From the NCBI GenBank assembly GCA_038380795.1, contig CM076264.1, positions 8,062,001 to 8,126,000 of the forward strand: a DNA stretch of 64,000 nucleotides, in the 5' to 3' direction. This document shows, one piece after another, positions 24,720-35,420 of the stretch. The stretch's first letter is position 1. The number at the start of each line of letters is the position of its first letter. Source of the DNA: Pyrocephalus nanus (Eukaryota > Chordata > Aves > Passeriformes > Tyrannidae). The translations under genes were made by a program, and so were the position numbers. The notes below the pieces were generated by a model. It searched no databases, was not told the DNA's origin, and saw nothing but the letters and a program-made list of their open reading frames with translations.

Positions 24720-25000
24720 GTGCATAGATAGAGTCAAAGAGACTGTGAAAGCAAGATGAGGAAAAAGGTTAGTGATGGAGTAGGGCTTGAACAGTGAGGG
24801 GTAGAATTGGACTGTGGAGCTGCAAGATGCTTTAGGAGAGATGAAAGGCAGCAGAGCAGAGGGAGGAAAGAAAAAGGAAAGAGAAATAATCAAGAAGCTG
24901 GGGGACAGAATGGCAAGACTGAAAGAGAACAGGAGAAGTGGGGATGGAAAAAAGGAAGTGAGAGATTAAGGTAAAGCTGAAAAAGAAAATCCTGAAGTAC
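24720..25000 (+). other. Purine-rich strand-asymmetric segment
   Basis: For about 280 bp the plus strand is dominated by A and G (GAGGAAAGAAAAAGGAAAGA and similar), without forming a simple repeat. On the minus strand it yields overlapping pyrimidine-coded frames rich in S, F, P and L, which are artefacts. Such asymmetry can favour triplex or R-loop structures, but that is only inferred. Confidence 0.55.
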
Positions 25001-26067
25001 AACTGGCACTGCCAGCCCAAACCCCAAACTGGAACTATAAAGGTTTTTTCTTTTGGTTTTTATAAAGTTCTCTTGATTTACATCAGGTTTCATGAGCTAT
25101 TACTGCAGTATCAGGATACTGGCCTGGGAAGGAAATAGATAGGGGAACAGATTTCATAGAATACAAATGAATACAGCAGAGGGAAAGGAAATATGAAGTT
25201 AAAATTCAACAAAAAATAAAAAGGGAAAGGGGATAAAATCACGGTAAACATCCTGAAGACTACTTTCCATTGACTCCACTGGGACAGTGGAAATAAAGAA
25301 TCCATCTGGGATAGAAGTTTATTGATGCATTTCAGGACACTTGTGGGTAGGCTACTTGTGGTAATTAATTCCTGCATATTCCAGCGTCAGTAGTAAACCA
25401 TCAGAAGTCTGAGTTCCATTAACATTAGTTGGCAAGGCTTGGCTGGTAGCAATAAAGTATGATTAGAAGCCCTTAATTAGAATCCCTAAAATATTGTGCC
25501 TGAATATTCATTGATTATATTATAGTTTGAAATATTTGGGTTTAGATAGTTTCCTTATCCGAGAGGTAAAATGTATTGACTATTGGAGAAATGTTATTTG
25601 CATAAATTATATCAAATATGTAAATCCAGTCAAACTTTTGAATGTAGAAAAAAGAAAATCACCAACATCTGGTATTGTTATTTGGAAAATGATATGTTAA
25701 TGTTGATATGAAAAAGGGGGAGAAAGAGGTAAAACCACTATTCTTCCTTGGAGAAATGGTTAGTGTACAATTCATTTTCCCTACTGTTTTTTGTTATACC
25801 CTATCAGTGAATTAGATTTGTTTACAATTATTATGCAAAATATTACACTGGTAATGGAACTTTTCCCCCCCTCTCCCTTTTTCTTATTCTCCTTTATGAC
25901 TTGACAAATGCCATTTTCAGACGTATGTTTATCCTACCTAATACGGAGTATACTTTTGAAGAACACAAATAAAAACTGAAAGCAGCAGTGTGTATGTTAC
26001 AGAAATGTGACACTTCATTCACAAGTTGTCCCACAGACTGTGTTTTCTTGCAAGTTATTATTTCCAG

Positions 26068-26103
26068 CATGTATTGCTTAGTATATCCATTATGCTCATA
26101 AAG
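26068..26103 (+). other. Candidate micro-exon (splice-site pair), 36 bp
   Basis: TTATTATTTCCAG precedes the interval and ATAAAG|GTAAGT follows it. The 36 bp are 12 open codons (HVLLSISIMLIK). The donor is excellent and the acceptor fair. The short length means it is easily a chance pair. Confidence 0.12.
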
Positions 26104-27836
26104 GTAAGTGCCATTTACCTAGTGCATTAATGTAGTTGGAGTAGCTGTAATTAGTTCAAATACCTGATGTAGCCTAGGACTGTACTGATCAAGGCCTTTG
26201 CTTAAATACATGACTCAGGGCTACTGAAGACAGTGGGGCTAAGCACGAAAAGATGTACTCAAGATTAAAGACTGAAATATCTTTTAGGGCTAAATACATT
26301 CTTTAGTCAGTGTTCTGACTCTAATATTATTGTTTATATAGCTCTGCTTTTAGAGGCTTGTAATACATGGGGGGTTTTGCCACTGTAAATCTGACAACAC
26401 TCTGTCACAAGATCTTGTCCTGATTCCCTACCAGTAAAATCCTGTAAATTCCACTGATCATAGGCAGAGTTATGGTCCTCTATAGATACAGTCATGTGAT
26501 GCAATAATGAACAAGTTATATGAATATCATAAAGCTTTTGGTACAGAAAACAACTGGTGAGTAACAGTGAGAATGTCCACTCAGTTTGCAGGTTTGTTTG
26601 CAGTATAAACTATACCCAAAAGGGCTTTGCTGGATTTGTTTATTTCTGTACTTTTTTTGACATTTGCACCACCGTTATTGTGATGGAAATCTAAATCTCT
26701 TGTGACAAGTGTACAAAGGCATACAGATAGCACCTTTAATTGGCAGAATCAGAAAGGGGAAGTTCACAAGACTTGGCTAAAAGAGGATGAATGCATCTGG
26801 TGTCACTGAAAATCTCTCTGTACCTGTGCTCATAATCAGCCTGTGTGAAGTCTGTGTACCTCAGTTGAGTGCTTTGAAAGCCCGCTGTGTCACTTCAATC
26901 ACAGCTCCACCAGAAGTGATGTGCCATAAAACCTGTGTCAAATTCTGCCTATTTGAACTACCTGGAGCATCAGCATGGGTAAATAAAATAAGCCATCAAA
27001 GTGAGAAACACGATTTTGTATTACAACAGTTTTCCAGAGAAAGCAGAATACTGAAACAAACCAGCTTGATTTATGTGTCAGTTTTTAAGTTCAGCATGTA
27101 TCTAATACTTAGTCCTGAAAAGTGCTGAGAACCCACAACTCTATTGAATTGGTATTTGCTTCCAGCCTAAAGAAAATTAGAGAAGGCTGTTTCTGAGAGC
27201 TGAGGGAGCTGGCACTCAGACTAAGTGATAGGGATTGGCTTGGCAAGTAAATATCATCATCGTCCAAAATTGTTTCTGATCCAATTCTCATAATGACAGC
27301 TAAGCTTCCAAATCAAGTCAGAGTCAGCAATATGAACGAGTTGGAACTCTTCCTTTTCACACTCTTAAGTGCTTTTCTGCCCTCCTCTATAGTCCTCTGA
27401 TGGTCCTTATTTCTGTTTCCCTCTTCTGTGAGGCCTTTGGCACCTCTCCTCTCCCTCTCCATGACAGGCTGCCAGACCCCTGACAAGTCACAAGGTCTCT
27501 TTCCTCCTCTCCCCCAATTGCTGGCTAAGGAGTGATGCTTTCCAGCCCCCCGAGGCAGACCAGTGGGAGCCCCCAGTGCTCTTTGCAGAGGTGGACATAG
27601 TGCTTGAGCGTCTCATGTGCTTTGGAGCTGGGTTTTAATCTCAAAGCAGCTGGGGAAGCAGCCTGTGAACATGTGCAGCCCTCAACACTCTCTTAATACT
27701 TCCAATGGCAGCAGAAGGTATTCAGGGATTAATTCTGTAGCAAACCTGCTGCTCCTGGCTTCAGCCTGAGGAACTGTGCTTTCCTGGCTTGTGCTACGGG
27801 GTCTTCCCTGCCAGTCCTTCCTCCCCAGACACTCTT

Positions 27837-27896
27837 CTTTTTGAGCCTGCCTCTCTCTTTTGGGTTCTTTTTGTGCCTGCCTCTCTCTTTTAGGTT
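27837..27896 (+). repeat. Two-copy tandem repeat, 30-bp unit
   Basis: Two adjacent 30-bp copies share GCCTGCCTCTCTCTTTT and the flanking CTTTTTG, differing at two positions. The high identity suggests a recent local duplication by slippage or unequal exchange. Confidence 0.85.
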
Positions 27897-28219
27897 TGTA
27901 CTTACTAAGAAGGGCAAAGAGGAATTATCATCCACAGAGTTGCAACAAAAAGAGAAAACACACCAGATATTGGCACGTTTTCTCTATTTTAAGTAGTCGA
28001 ATGTTTTTTGGAGGCTTGGTTTTGATTACTAGAAGTTGACAGGTGCCAACCCAAAGTGCTGAGCAGATCTATCAAGTTTTAGGAAATTCATGGAGTATTT
28101 TAGTAAACAGGCAGGCTCCTAGTGTGACTGCTAAATTTGTATCAAATATTGTCACTTGGAAAGCCCACAGTAATAATATTTTGGGAAATATCTTTGTCCT
28201 GGATGCATCCATGTTTGGT

Positions 28220-28244
28220 GGGGATGGAAGTGGGATGGGGAGGG
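28220..28244 (+). other. Weak G-quadruplex-like motif
   Basis: Four G runs (4, 3, 4, 3) are separated by loops of 8, 2 and 1. One loop is a base longer than the standard limit, so this is a weaker candidate. Confidence 0.45.
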
Positions 28245-29223
28245 CAGTAAACCCAATGTGAAACAGTCACTATCATGGGGTTAATAGTTGGGCTGTGGCC
28301 TTTTAAATCCCGTCTTCCAAAAAAAGTTCTGTATGGAAATGACATTTCTTTGTTTTAATGGAAGATTTTATTGGAAATATTTACTCATTTAAAAATAGGG
28401 AGTAAAAATAATAAAACATCCCTTAAATCATATTTTCTCAAAGAATTGCCTTCCTTGTTTCTTGTGTGGGGAACAGTGTATCATGTGTCTCAGTAAGCCA
28501 CCATATGTAAGGGCATGTTCTCCCCTCATATAAAAGAGCTTTAATTCAAATATTCAGTTACATCAATTTCAAATTCTGTCTAAAATAGTCTGTTTGCAAG
28601 CTGTATTTCCTAACCACGGGGAAAAAATTCCTTTCCTTAAGTATCTCCACGTGAAACTCAGAGTAGGATATGGCCTAGTGTCTTGCTAAGAAAAAACAAA
28701 AGCCATAAAAGTCTTAAATGAATAGATGATAGATTCTACTTCCACATTTTTCATTAAATGTGTTCCTCTGGGCTGAAGGGCAGAAGGAGTACATGGTATT
28801 CATGGAGTCACCTTAGCTTAGCAAGCAATAGAAGTACAAATACTTTTAGCTGTAATTATGAATTTTGCTGGCACATCACTAAATTAGCCAAGTGACAAAA
28901 TTAGCTGGTTGTTTGGCTAAAGACCAAAAAGAATTAATCTGAGCCACTGATGTTACTATCCCTGGGCAGTGCAAGGCTTTTAACAAACCACAGAATCAGA
29001 AAGTGTAGAGCAGGAAAATGTAGCTTGCCACAAGCAGTTTGGTAGGCGTAGATCAGTTATAAACCATCCAGCAGATGGGTAAAAAGAAGTGCAAGCCATG
29101 AGGATGAGTAAACAGACCTGATCTTTCTTCCACTGAAATAAACAAACACAAATTTTATGGACCCTAAACCGAAAAAGTTTGTAAGGAGTCAATATAAGAA
29201 TGTGAGTCTTTATAGGTCAAAGA

Positions 29224-29259
29224 CTTTGGGAAAAAGGAGTTCTTTGGGAAAAAGGATCA
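29224..29259 (+). repeat. Two-copy tandem repeat, 18-bp unit
   Basis: CTTTGGGAAAAAGGA occurs twice with a period of 18 bp. Confidence 0.8.
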
Positions 29260-30309
29260 GTTCTTTCATAAGGTAGTGTTAACTTTTGATCTAAATAGAA
29301 AGGCACAGTTGTGTACAGCCTTCTGAACATGTTCAAAACAAAGCAGATCATTCTGTGCATCTCATGTATATATCATTTGGAGACAGACTTGTAAAGACTG
29401 GTATGAATATCCAAACTTTAATCAGTATAAATCTAGATCTAAATCTAAATCCTACTTTAGATGATGCCTTCCACTGGTACATCAAATTTGTCATGCAAAT
29501 GGCCTTTATGGCTTTAATTTTCAGAACTAAAAGACCATATAAGTCTGCACAGTTTCCTTGAGGAGGCTTGGAAAGCTTATACATCAAACAACCATGCCAT
29601 TGACAGCTTTCAACCCAACAATATTAGTACTACTGATCTGAATAGGATAACTGCAGGAAACTACTGAACTGAGAAAATCAAATAATGCAAAAGTTAAAAT
29701 TAAAGTTAGTTGCATTTAGGAATTGAGAGAAAAATGGAATTAATGGTAAAATGCTTTGTGTGTAGCAGCTGTAGGAGAGGGGATAGAATTGCAAAGGATA
29801 AAACAGCAGGATCTTTTTGTGACAGGAGATGGAAATACATGATAATTAGCATTAAATGCTAATTTTATTTTTGTCCAGATATAAAACTAGCAAATCCATT
29901 TATCTCACAGTGTTGCTTCTTTTCCTCTTGTTAAGTGCTACCATCATGATCAGTCCTTTAGAAAGGTGACAGAAACAGTGACTTCCATGAGGTGCCATTG
30001 ATAACATTCACATGGCAGCAGCTGGATTAGAGTCAAACTTGGAACTGCTAGTACAGCCATGCATGTGTGCCTTCAGAAAGGAAGAACAGTAGAAATCATA
30101 ATAAATAAATACGAATAATTTAACAACAGGGGTTTGGGGTTTTTTTTCTGGAGAAAAAGAATAAAATGGACATTAAAACCTGCAGGAAAAAAAGATCGTT
30201 ATCTTTTCTCCTCAGCTGATTTTGAGGGTTTCTAGGACCAGACACCTCCTGATGCAATGTAGAGTTGTCTCAGAGCTGTTTACTGTAATCAGGCCCCCCT
30301 CTCCTAAGT

Positions 30310-30449
30310 TCAAGAGCGCTTCCCGTGCCAGCGGTTGGCCAGGAGTAGGTGCCAAAAACTGCCAATGTGGCTTTCTGACTGAGAGATCTCAGCTGGTTCC
30401 TCAATCCAGCTTTGTAAATTGGCAGAACAATAAGGTTGACACCTGGCTA

Positions 30450-30500
<51 letters not shown>

Positions 30501-30935
30501 AAGCAAAGCCAAAACTGATCCTTACTCCTTTCTGTGATGAGTGGCCGGGCTGCGCAGGGGCCGTGCAGAGGGACGTGGGTGGTGCGGTGTTTTAGCACGG
30601 AGCAGTCCGACAGCCGGCTGCGCGGTGCGCTGGGGATGCCCCACGAATGCCTGGGGGCCCGCGGGAGGCAGGAGAAGGTGAAGTGGTCAAACTCGCTCTG
30701 TGCGGGAGAGACGCGGCTCAAGGCGGTGAGGGAGAGGATGCCGCTCACACCGCTCCCGCCGATTCTCCTCCCGGAGGGTGCTTTGGATCCGAACCGGCAG
30801 GGAGTTTGCCTGCAGGTTGCGTACCTTGTTCTTTCTGCCCGTCCGTGTCGTCTTTCCCCGCCACCACCAGGGCAGTCCATGCCAGCACCAGTGGCTTCGT
30901 GTTCCAAACCCCAGCCACTTCGTTGCCTGCCCCAA
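30310..30935. promoter_or_regulatory. CpG island, candidate promoter
   Basis: This is the only CpG-dense segment in the window. I count 33 CpG dinucleotides by hand between 30541 and 30930, with visibly high GC, against a background where CpGs are rare. A weaker CpG-bearing shoulder (GAGCGCTTCCCGTGCCAGCG) lies at about 30312-30332, left of the A run. CpG islands in vertebrates usually mark transcription start regions. No TATA box is obvious, as is common for such promoters. On the plus strand a good donor (GGCG then GTGAGG) occurs at 30725/30726 and could end a first exon. Long open frames cross the island on both strands, but these follow from GC-richness. Alternatives are a GC-rich retrocopy or the promoter of a non-coding RNA. 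Direction of transcription is not determined. Confidence 0.55.
30453..30497 (+). repeat. Uninterrupted A run (45 bases)
   Basis: A pure run of 45 adenines splits the CpG-bearing region. An AATAAG hexamer (variant polyadenylation signal) lies about 19 bases upstream at 30429-30434, which would fit the 3' end of a retroposed transcript. A mononucleotide expansion is the simpler alternative. Runs this long are also prone to assembly length error. Confidence 0.9.
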
Positions 30936-30951
30936 ACAGTTGGCAGTCAGA

Positions 30952-31032
30952 CAAAAAAAACGATATTAAGAATTTACAGAACCAACAAAAAAAAAAAAAA
31001 AAAACAAAAAAAAAAAAACAAAAAAAAAAAAC
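30952..31032 (+). repeat. A-rich tract
   Basis: The tract holds three A runs of about 11-18 bases separated by single C bases, preceded by a short 8-A run at 30953-30960. It bounds the CpG island on its right side. Lysine-rich open frames through it are artefacts of the A runs. Confidence 0.9.
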
Positions 31033-31130
31033 CTTGATAATTTATATTACGCATAGTGCTTGCATCATGAGTCTGTTTTAAACATCATGAAAAAATGTTT
31101 CCCATCAAAGACCGGGAATGTATGTTACAT

Positions 31131-31198
31131 TGGGGTTTTTTTTGTTTGGTTTGGTTTTTTGTTTTTGTTGTTTTGGTTTTGTTTTGTTTTTTTTTTTT
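31131..31198 (+). repeat. T/G low-complexity tract
   Basis: The tract consists almost only of T with single or paired G (TTTGTTTGGTTTGG pattern), ending in a T run. It lies about 100 bp right of the A-rich tract. Similar tracts recur through the window. Confidence 0.85.
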
Positions 31199-31365
31199 AA
31201 CAAAATATGGTTTTAGGAGCCAGGCTAGAGACTTGTGTGAGAATATTTAAAGCGCCAATGGCACAGTGCAAGAACAGGCAAAAAAGAAGTCCTTAACCCT
31301 ATGTTAAACAGGCAAAAGCATGAGTGTCCCAATTAAGTGAAAGATTTTGGTTATTGCTTTTGGCA

Positions 31366-31396
31366 TTGGGTTTTTGTTTGGTTTTTTTTTTCTTTC
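31366..31396 (+). repeat. T/G low-complexity tract (short)
   Basis: A short GGGTTTTTGTTTGG tract followed by a T run. It is of the same type as the neighbouring tract at 31.13 kb. Confidence 0.75.
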
Positions 31397-31498
31397 CCCT
31401 AAGAATTTTAAAAGTTCATTCAGATGTCTGAGAGGATTTCAAGTTCTGGAAATACAATTAACTGCAGAGCAGAGGATTAAAAAAAAAAGAATACTTAC

Positions 31499-31525
31499 CA
31501 GCAAAATACAAAGAGGACACAAAAC
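31499..31525 (-). other. Candidate micro-exon (splice-site pair), 27 bp
   Basis: On the minus strand GGTGCTTCTCTGCTATTTCAG-type sequence precedes 31525, and TTTGCTG is followed by GTAAGT after 31499. The interval is nine codons, VLCPLCILL. It lies about 0.6 kb right of the CpG island, so minus-strand transcription would run toward the island. Confidence 0.12.
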
Positions 31526-31824
31526 CTGAAATAGCAGAGAAGCACCAGATGAAAAAACATCCAGAGGAACTATTGATCTGCTTCCCACTTAACTTCAAAA
31601 GCTTATGAACAATTATTAAAATGAGAAGAATAAGCCTGACATAGAGCTGTATTTCTAAAAATCTTGAAAGCTTTCTAGGTGCTCTGAAAAGAACATTTAA
31701 AACATTTCTAATTATTTGAAAACTTTTAGATAATAACCTGTTTTGGCTAGTGACAAGTCTTTCTGCTTCATACAAATCTTAGTGCGAGATAGAGCTGCAG
31801 GGGTTGCCATGGGGTCAGCTAATC

Positions 31825-32245
31825 CAGGGGGATGGAGCACCTCTCCTGTGAGGAAAGGCTAAGAGAATGGAGCTTATTCAGCCTGGAAAAGAGAAGGCTT
31901 TGGGATGGCCTAATTACAGCCTTCCAGTACCTGAAGGGGGCTTACTAGAAGGATGGGGAGGGACTATTTACAAGAGCATGTGGTGACAGGTCAAGGGGGA
32001 ATGGCTTCACACTGAGAGGAGGTTTAGATTAGATATTAGAAAGAAATTCTTAACTGTGAGGAAGTTGAGGTACAGGAACAGGTTATCCAGAGAAGCTGTG
32101 GATGCCCCATCCCTGAAAGTGTTCAAGGCCATGCTGGATGGGGCTCTGAGCAATTTATCTAGAGGAAAGTATCCCTGCCCATGGCAAGGTGGTTAGAACT
32201 AGAAGATCTTTAAAATCCTTTGCAACTCAGGCCATTCTGTGATTA
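31825..32245 (+). mobile_element. CR1 LINE 3' fragment (degenerate)
   Basis: The segment begins with the block around GGAGCACCTCTCCTGTGAGG and runs through AGCCTGGAAAAGAGAAGGCT, TTCCAGTACCTGAAGGGGGC, a TTAGATTAGATATTAGAAAG block and GATGCCCCATCCCTGAAAGT, then reaches GAAGATCTTTAAAATCC and a CATTCTGTGATT tail. This is the standard order of the end of CR1 ORF2 and its 3' UTR. The family differs from the copy at 13.65 kb: its tail has the ATCTTTAA signature. No open frame of note remains, so it is an old 5'-truncated insertion in the plus orientation. Confidence 0.93.
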
Positions 32246-34191
32246 CCTGAAGAGACAGACTACTGGAAGATGTTTATCTAACTTCCTTTTATAAATCTTC
32301 AATATCAAAGGGTCCAAAATGTCCCAAGAGTGTGTCTTCTGGAATCTACTCTAGCATCTTACTATGTCTTATCCGGGAGATGTTTCTGTAACGTCTTGCT
32401 TGACTATTTTTGCAATTAAAACTCATTCCATTTATTGCTTTAAGACAGCAGATTCTTTTCTGCATTATAGATAAGCACAACATTATATTACCACCATCCC
32501 TGAAACCTTTTTTTAAATAGCTGCAGACTGCTATGATGTAGACCAAGCAAATAGAATTCTTTTTCTGTTGCTGTTTCTTATGGGTTTTCAGTTTCAATAA
32601 TTTTCTGTTTGGTTCCGTATTCTTTTGAGAGTCCACTCTATATTATCCAAATGGAAGATGAGAATGTAAAATCATTTTTTTAACTTTGAAATTTGCAATA
32701 CTAGTATTCCTAGTCTAATTTTAGATTTTGCTTTGATAATTGAAAAGAAAAACATACTTTTAAAAGCATTTAAAGTGTTAATGTATAATCAAAATAACAT
32801 ATTTGATCAAGATAGGGCAAAATTTTTTTGTTCCAGGAGTGGGTTAGTAATAGTGTAGGACAACAGAATTTATAATCTTTAAAAACTTTTGGCACCTTAC
32901 TACCAGATTAATTATTTGAATAACTTCAGTTTAAATATTTCATAGGGAAAAAAACAAGATTAATAAATAAAAAACTATATTTCAAACAGTACAATTAGAT
33001 AACCTTGTATGAAATTCCTCAAGACAGAGATGGCAGATACAGATCTTAGAAGAAAATAGTAATAACCAGTTCATTGACTTCTCCCTATCCTACCATTATC
33101 CTAACTCTTCAGCATGTGAGCTTCACTTTCCAAAACGCACAGATCCACATAAATATCACAGTACAATCAGTGAAATTCGCACTGGATTGGCTTTTGCAAT
33201 GTGCTCTTGAAAGACAGATGATCTGTCTGTAAAGAGATCTTTTTATTTAAGCAGATGACAAGAAATATTTGGCCCGATCTTGGCCATAAACCAAAAGCAT
33301 TTCATGCTGTCCTGAGTTAATCAGTGTTCAGTGAGAACCAGGACTGCCACATGGAAATCTGCAGGCTGCCATTCCAGCATTAGAAAAATGATGCTCCTCT
33401 TCGGGATGAGTCATTTGACTTGCACTGCAGAACTTATGTGTTTTCTTATCTTTCAGGACAACATTCCTCTCATGTTTTCCATCTTGATTCATGATTCACT
33501 CATGATTGTTTGATGATCCTAAAAGAACAATGACCTTCTTCTTGAAAGCATGCAGGCAGTCCTGGAAGCGTCCGCAGGCACATGACAGGAATACCAACTA
33601 GGTTAGAAATATAAACAGGAAATTCAATAAGGCTGGATTTTATAACACAGGAGTCAAGGGGCAGCTTTGTCACTGACTTGCATAATCGAGCCCTAAGTGA
33701 ACTCAAGAGAGACAGAATGGATAAAAAGGGAAACACTTCTTCATTTCACTACATGGTTCAGTGCTGGTTTTTGAAGTAAGGCTCTCCTGTCCTTAATAAA
33801 TAGTTAATAAACCTGTTTTCAAGACACAACTTTGGCTAAAGAAGTTTATCACTAAAATCTTGGCCTGTGGAATAACACAGTGATGTTTTTTACCAAAATT
33901 TTCCTTTCTAATAATGAACAATATTAATTGGAAACAAGTACTTGTGGGAAGAAAGAAAATGTCTTTTTAGCAAAGTGCATGTCCTTAAAGGTAAAGTGAT
34001 TTGTGTAGAGACTGAAGAAGAAAAGTAAATGTCACTGAATTTCTGAAACTGCAAATTAGATGGTGAATTCTAAATGTAAATTATTATGGAATCTTATCTC
34101 AGTTTTTCAGTTACCCATGATTTTCATCTGTATTTGGCAAAATGAAAGCTTGTCTGGAGAAAGCTGTGATACTTGGCACATTACTTCATTC

Positions 34192-34206
34192 TACTACTAC
34201 TACTAT
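34192..34206 (+). repeat. (CTA)5 microsatellite
   Basis: Five perfect CTA units followed by a partial unit. Confidence 0.8.
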
Positions 34207-34974
34207 CATTGTAGTAATTCATTTCTCAAATCAGTTAAGAAAAGAGCATCTGACTACAAACAAAATCAGCAGAATTAGAAGCATTTTTTAATATCCTCAT
34301 CAGAGCCTGGGATATGGCACAGCCATTTTCAATAAACCTCAGTATTTTTTTGTTCACTTCATAATGAAATGTTTTGATTAAACCAACTATCAAGCAGTAT
34401 AAGAATTTTGAAAAACTCTTGAATTCTGTAACAAACCAAAATGCTCATTTCTTATCATTTCCTGGTAAGATAAGCCATGGAGGCAAACTGACTCTCTTGA
34501 AATTGTCCCTTGTTTTGGTGGGAGTGAAGAAAAGCACAGTGGGAGATCCCTTCCCTGTCTGGTGATGGGCAGAGGACCAAAGTGTTCTTGGTGTAGGATT
34601 GATGCTTAGCCAGTTGGCAGCCCCAGAGCACCCAGGGACCCTGCAGAAGTGGCTGAGACCACATCCCTGGCACATCAGTCCTGCACTCACTGTGCATGTG
34701 GGAGTGCAGTGATGATGGAGTTTAGGAAAGAAAACTAAACTCACTTTTGTGTGAAAGAGCACCTTCTTCTGGAAGTGACAATTCACTCCTTAGTTGAGCA
34801 CATTTTTAACCTTGAATACAGTACTTGGCACATCAGGGAGTCATGAAAAGATTTGGGAAGGTTTTAACTGTGTGTTTCAGATACTGATGAATATCACTAA
34901 ATATGCAGTGAGAACCTGAGTTGTTTTTTTATTTGTGTTCAAAGATAATGTGAGATGTTTTTTCCAGTCTACTC

Positions 34975-35420
34975 TAGATAAATTCAGTGGTCCTGTTCAT
35001 GTTAATAGAAATCACGCAATATGAGCGCAAGCCAACAATGAAATTATCCCACAGTGGTGTTTAAATTAGTAGAGAAAAATGCGTTCACTCCCAGTAATAC
35101 CAGATTCTTTTTGCCCCTTTCTTTTAAATTTCTATTAATACAAATTATTTGAACATTAGTATATTGGCCTTAATTAGCTTTCATCTTTCCCCTTTTGATT
35201 TAAATATTGCCAAGCTCCATTAAACTGGCTGTGTGAATGCCAGAAAATGGTCTACTGGTGAATTCCAAGTGCGCGTCTTTGCCGCAGTGTAAATTGAAAG
35301 GTCACAACAAGTCATCTAATTGCTTGGTACATATTCTATTAATTGCACTTTTAATGTGTAAAGAACACTAAAATTAGCAGATAAAGGGTGCTATGTTCTG
35401 GTAAAACATCAAGCATGCCT
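34975..35420. promoter_or_regulatory. Candidate conserved non-coding element
   Basis: The segment is AT-rich but not repetitive. It holds many homeodomain-type cores (CTTAATTAGC, CTATTAAT twice, CTAATTG, CATTAAAC), one AGGTCA half-site in AAAGGTCACAAC, and several CpGs (GTGCGCGTC, TGCCGCAG, CACGCAATATGAGCGC) in a CpG-poor background. Retained CpGs and dense ATTA motifs are common in vertebrate developmental enhancers. This rests on composition alone and no alignment was possible. Confidence 0.28.

Larger units (their letters stand above)
22641..30309. other. Non-coding DNA, mixed composition
   Basis: It contains candidate exons at 24.1 and 26.1 kb, a purine-rich segment, a mildly GC-richer patch at about 27.36-27.9 kb with a 30-bp tandem duplication, and an 18-bp duplication at 29.2 kb. 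No gene is recognised; the 113-codon frame at 26787 has no domain that I know. Confidence 0.55.

Noticed and set aside
30401..31081. Long overlapping ORFs (up to 168 codons) on both strands through the GC-rich island
   Set aside because: GC-rich DNA lacks stop codons in all frames, and the ORFs run into poly-K or poly-F coded by the A tracts. No domain was recognised. I treat the region as a CpG island and not as a protein gene.
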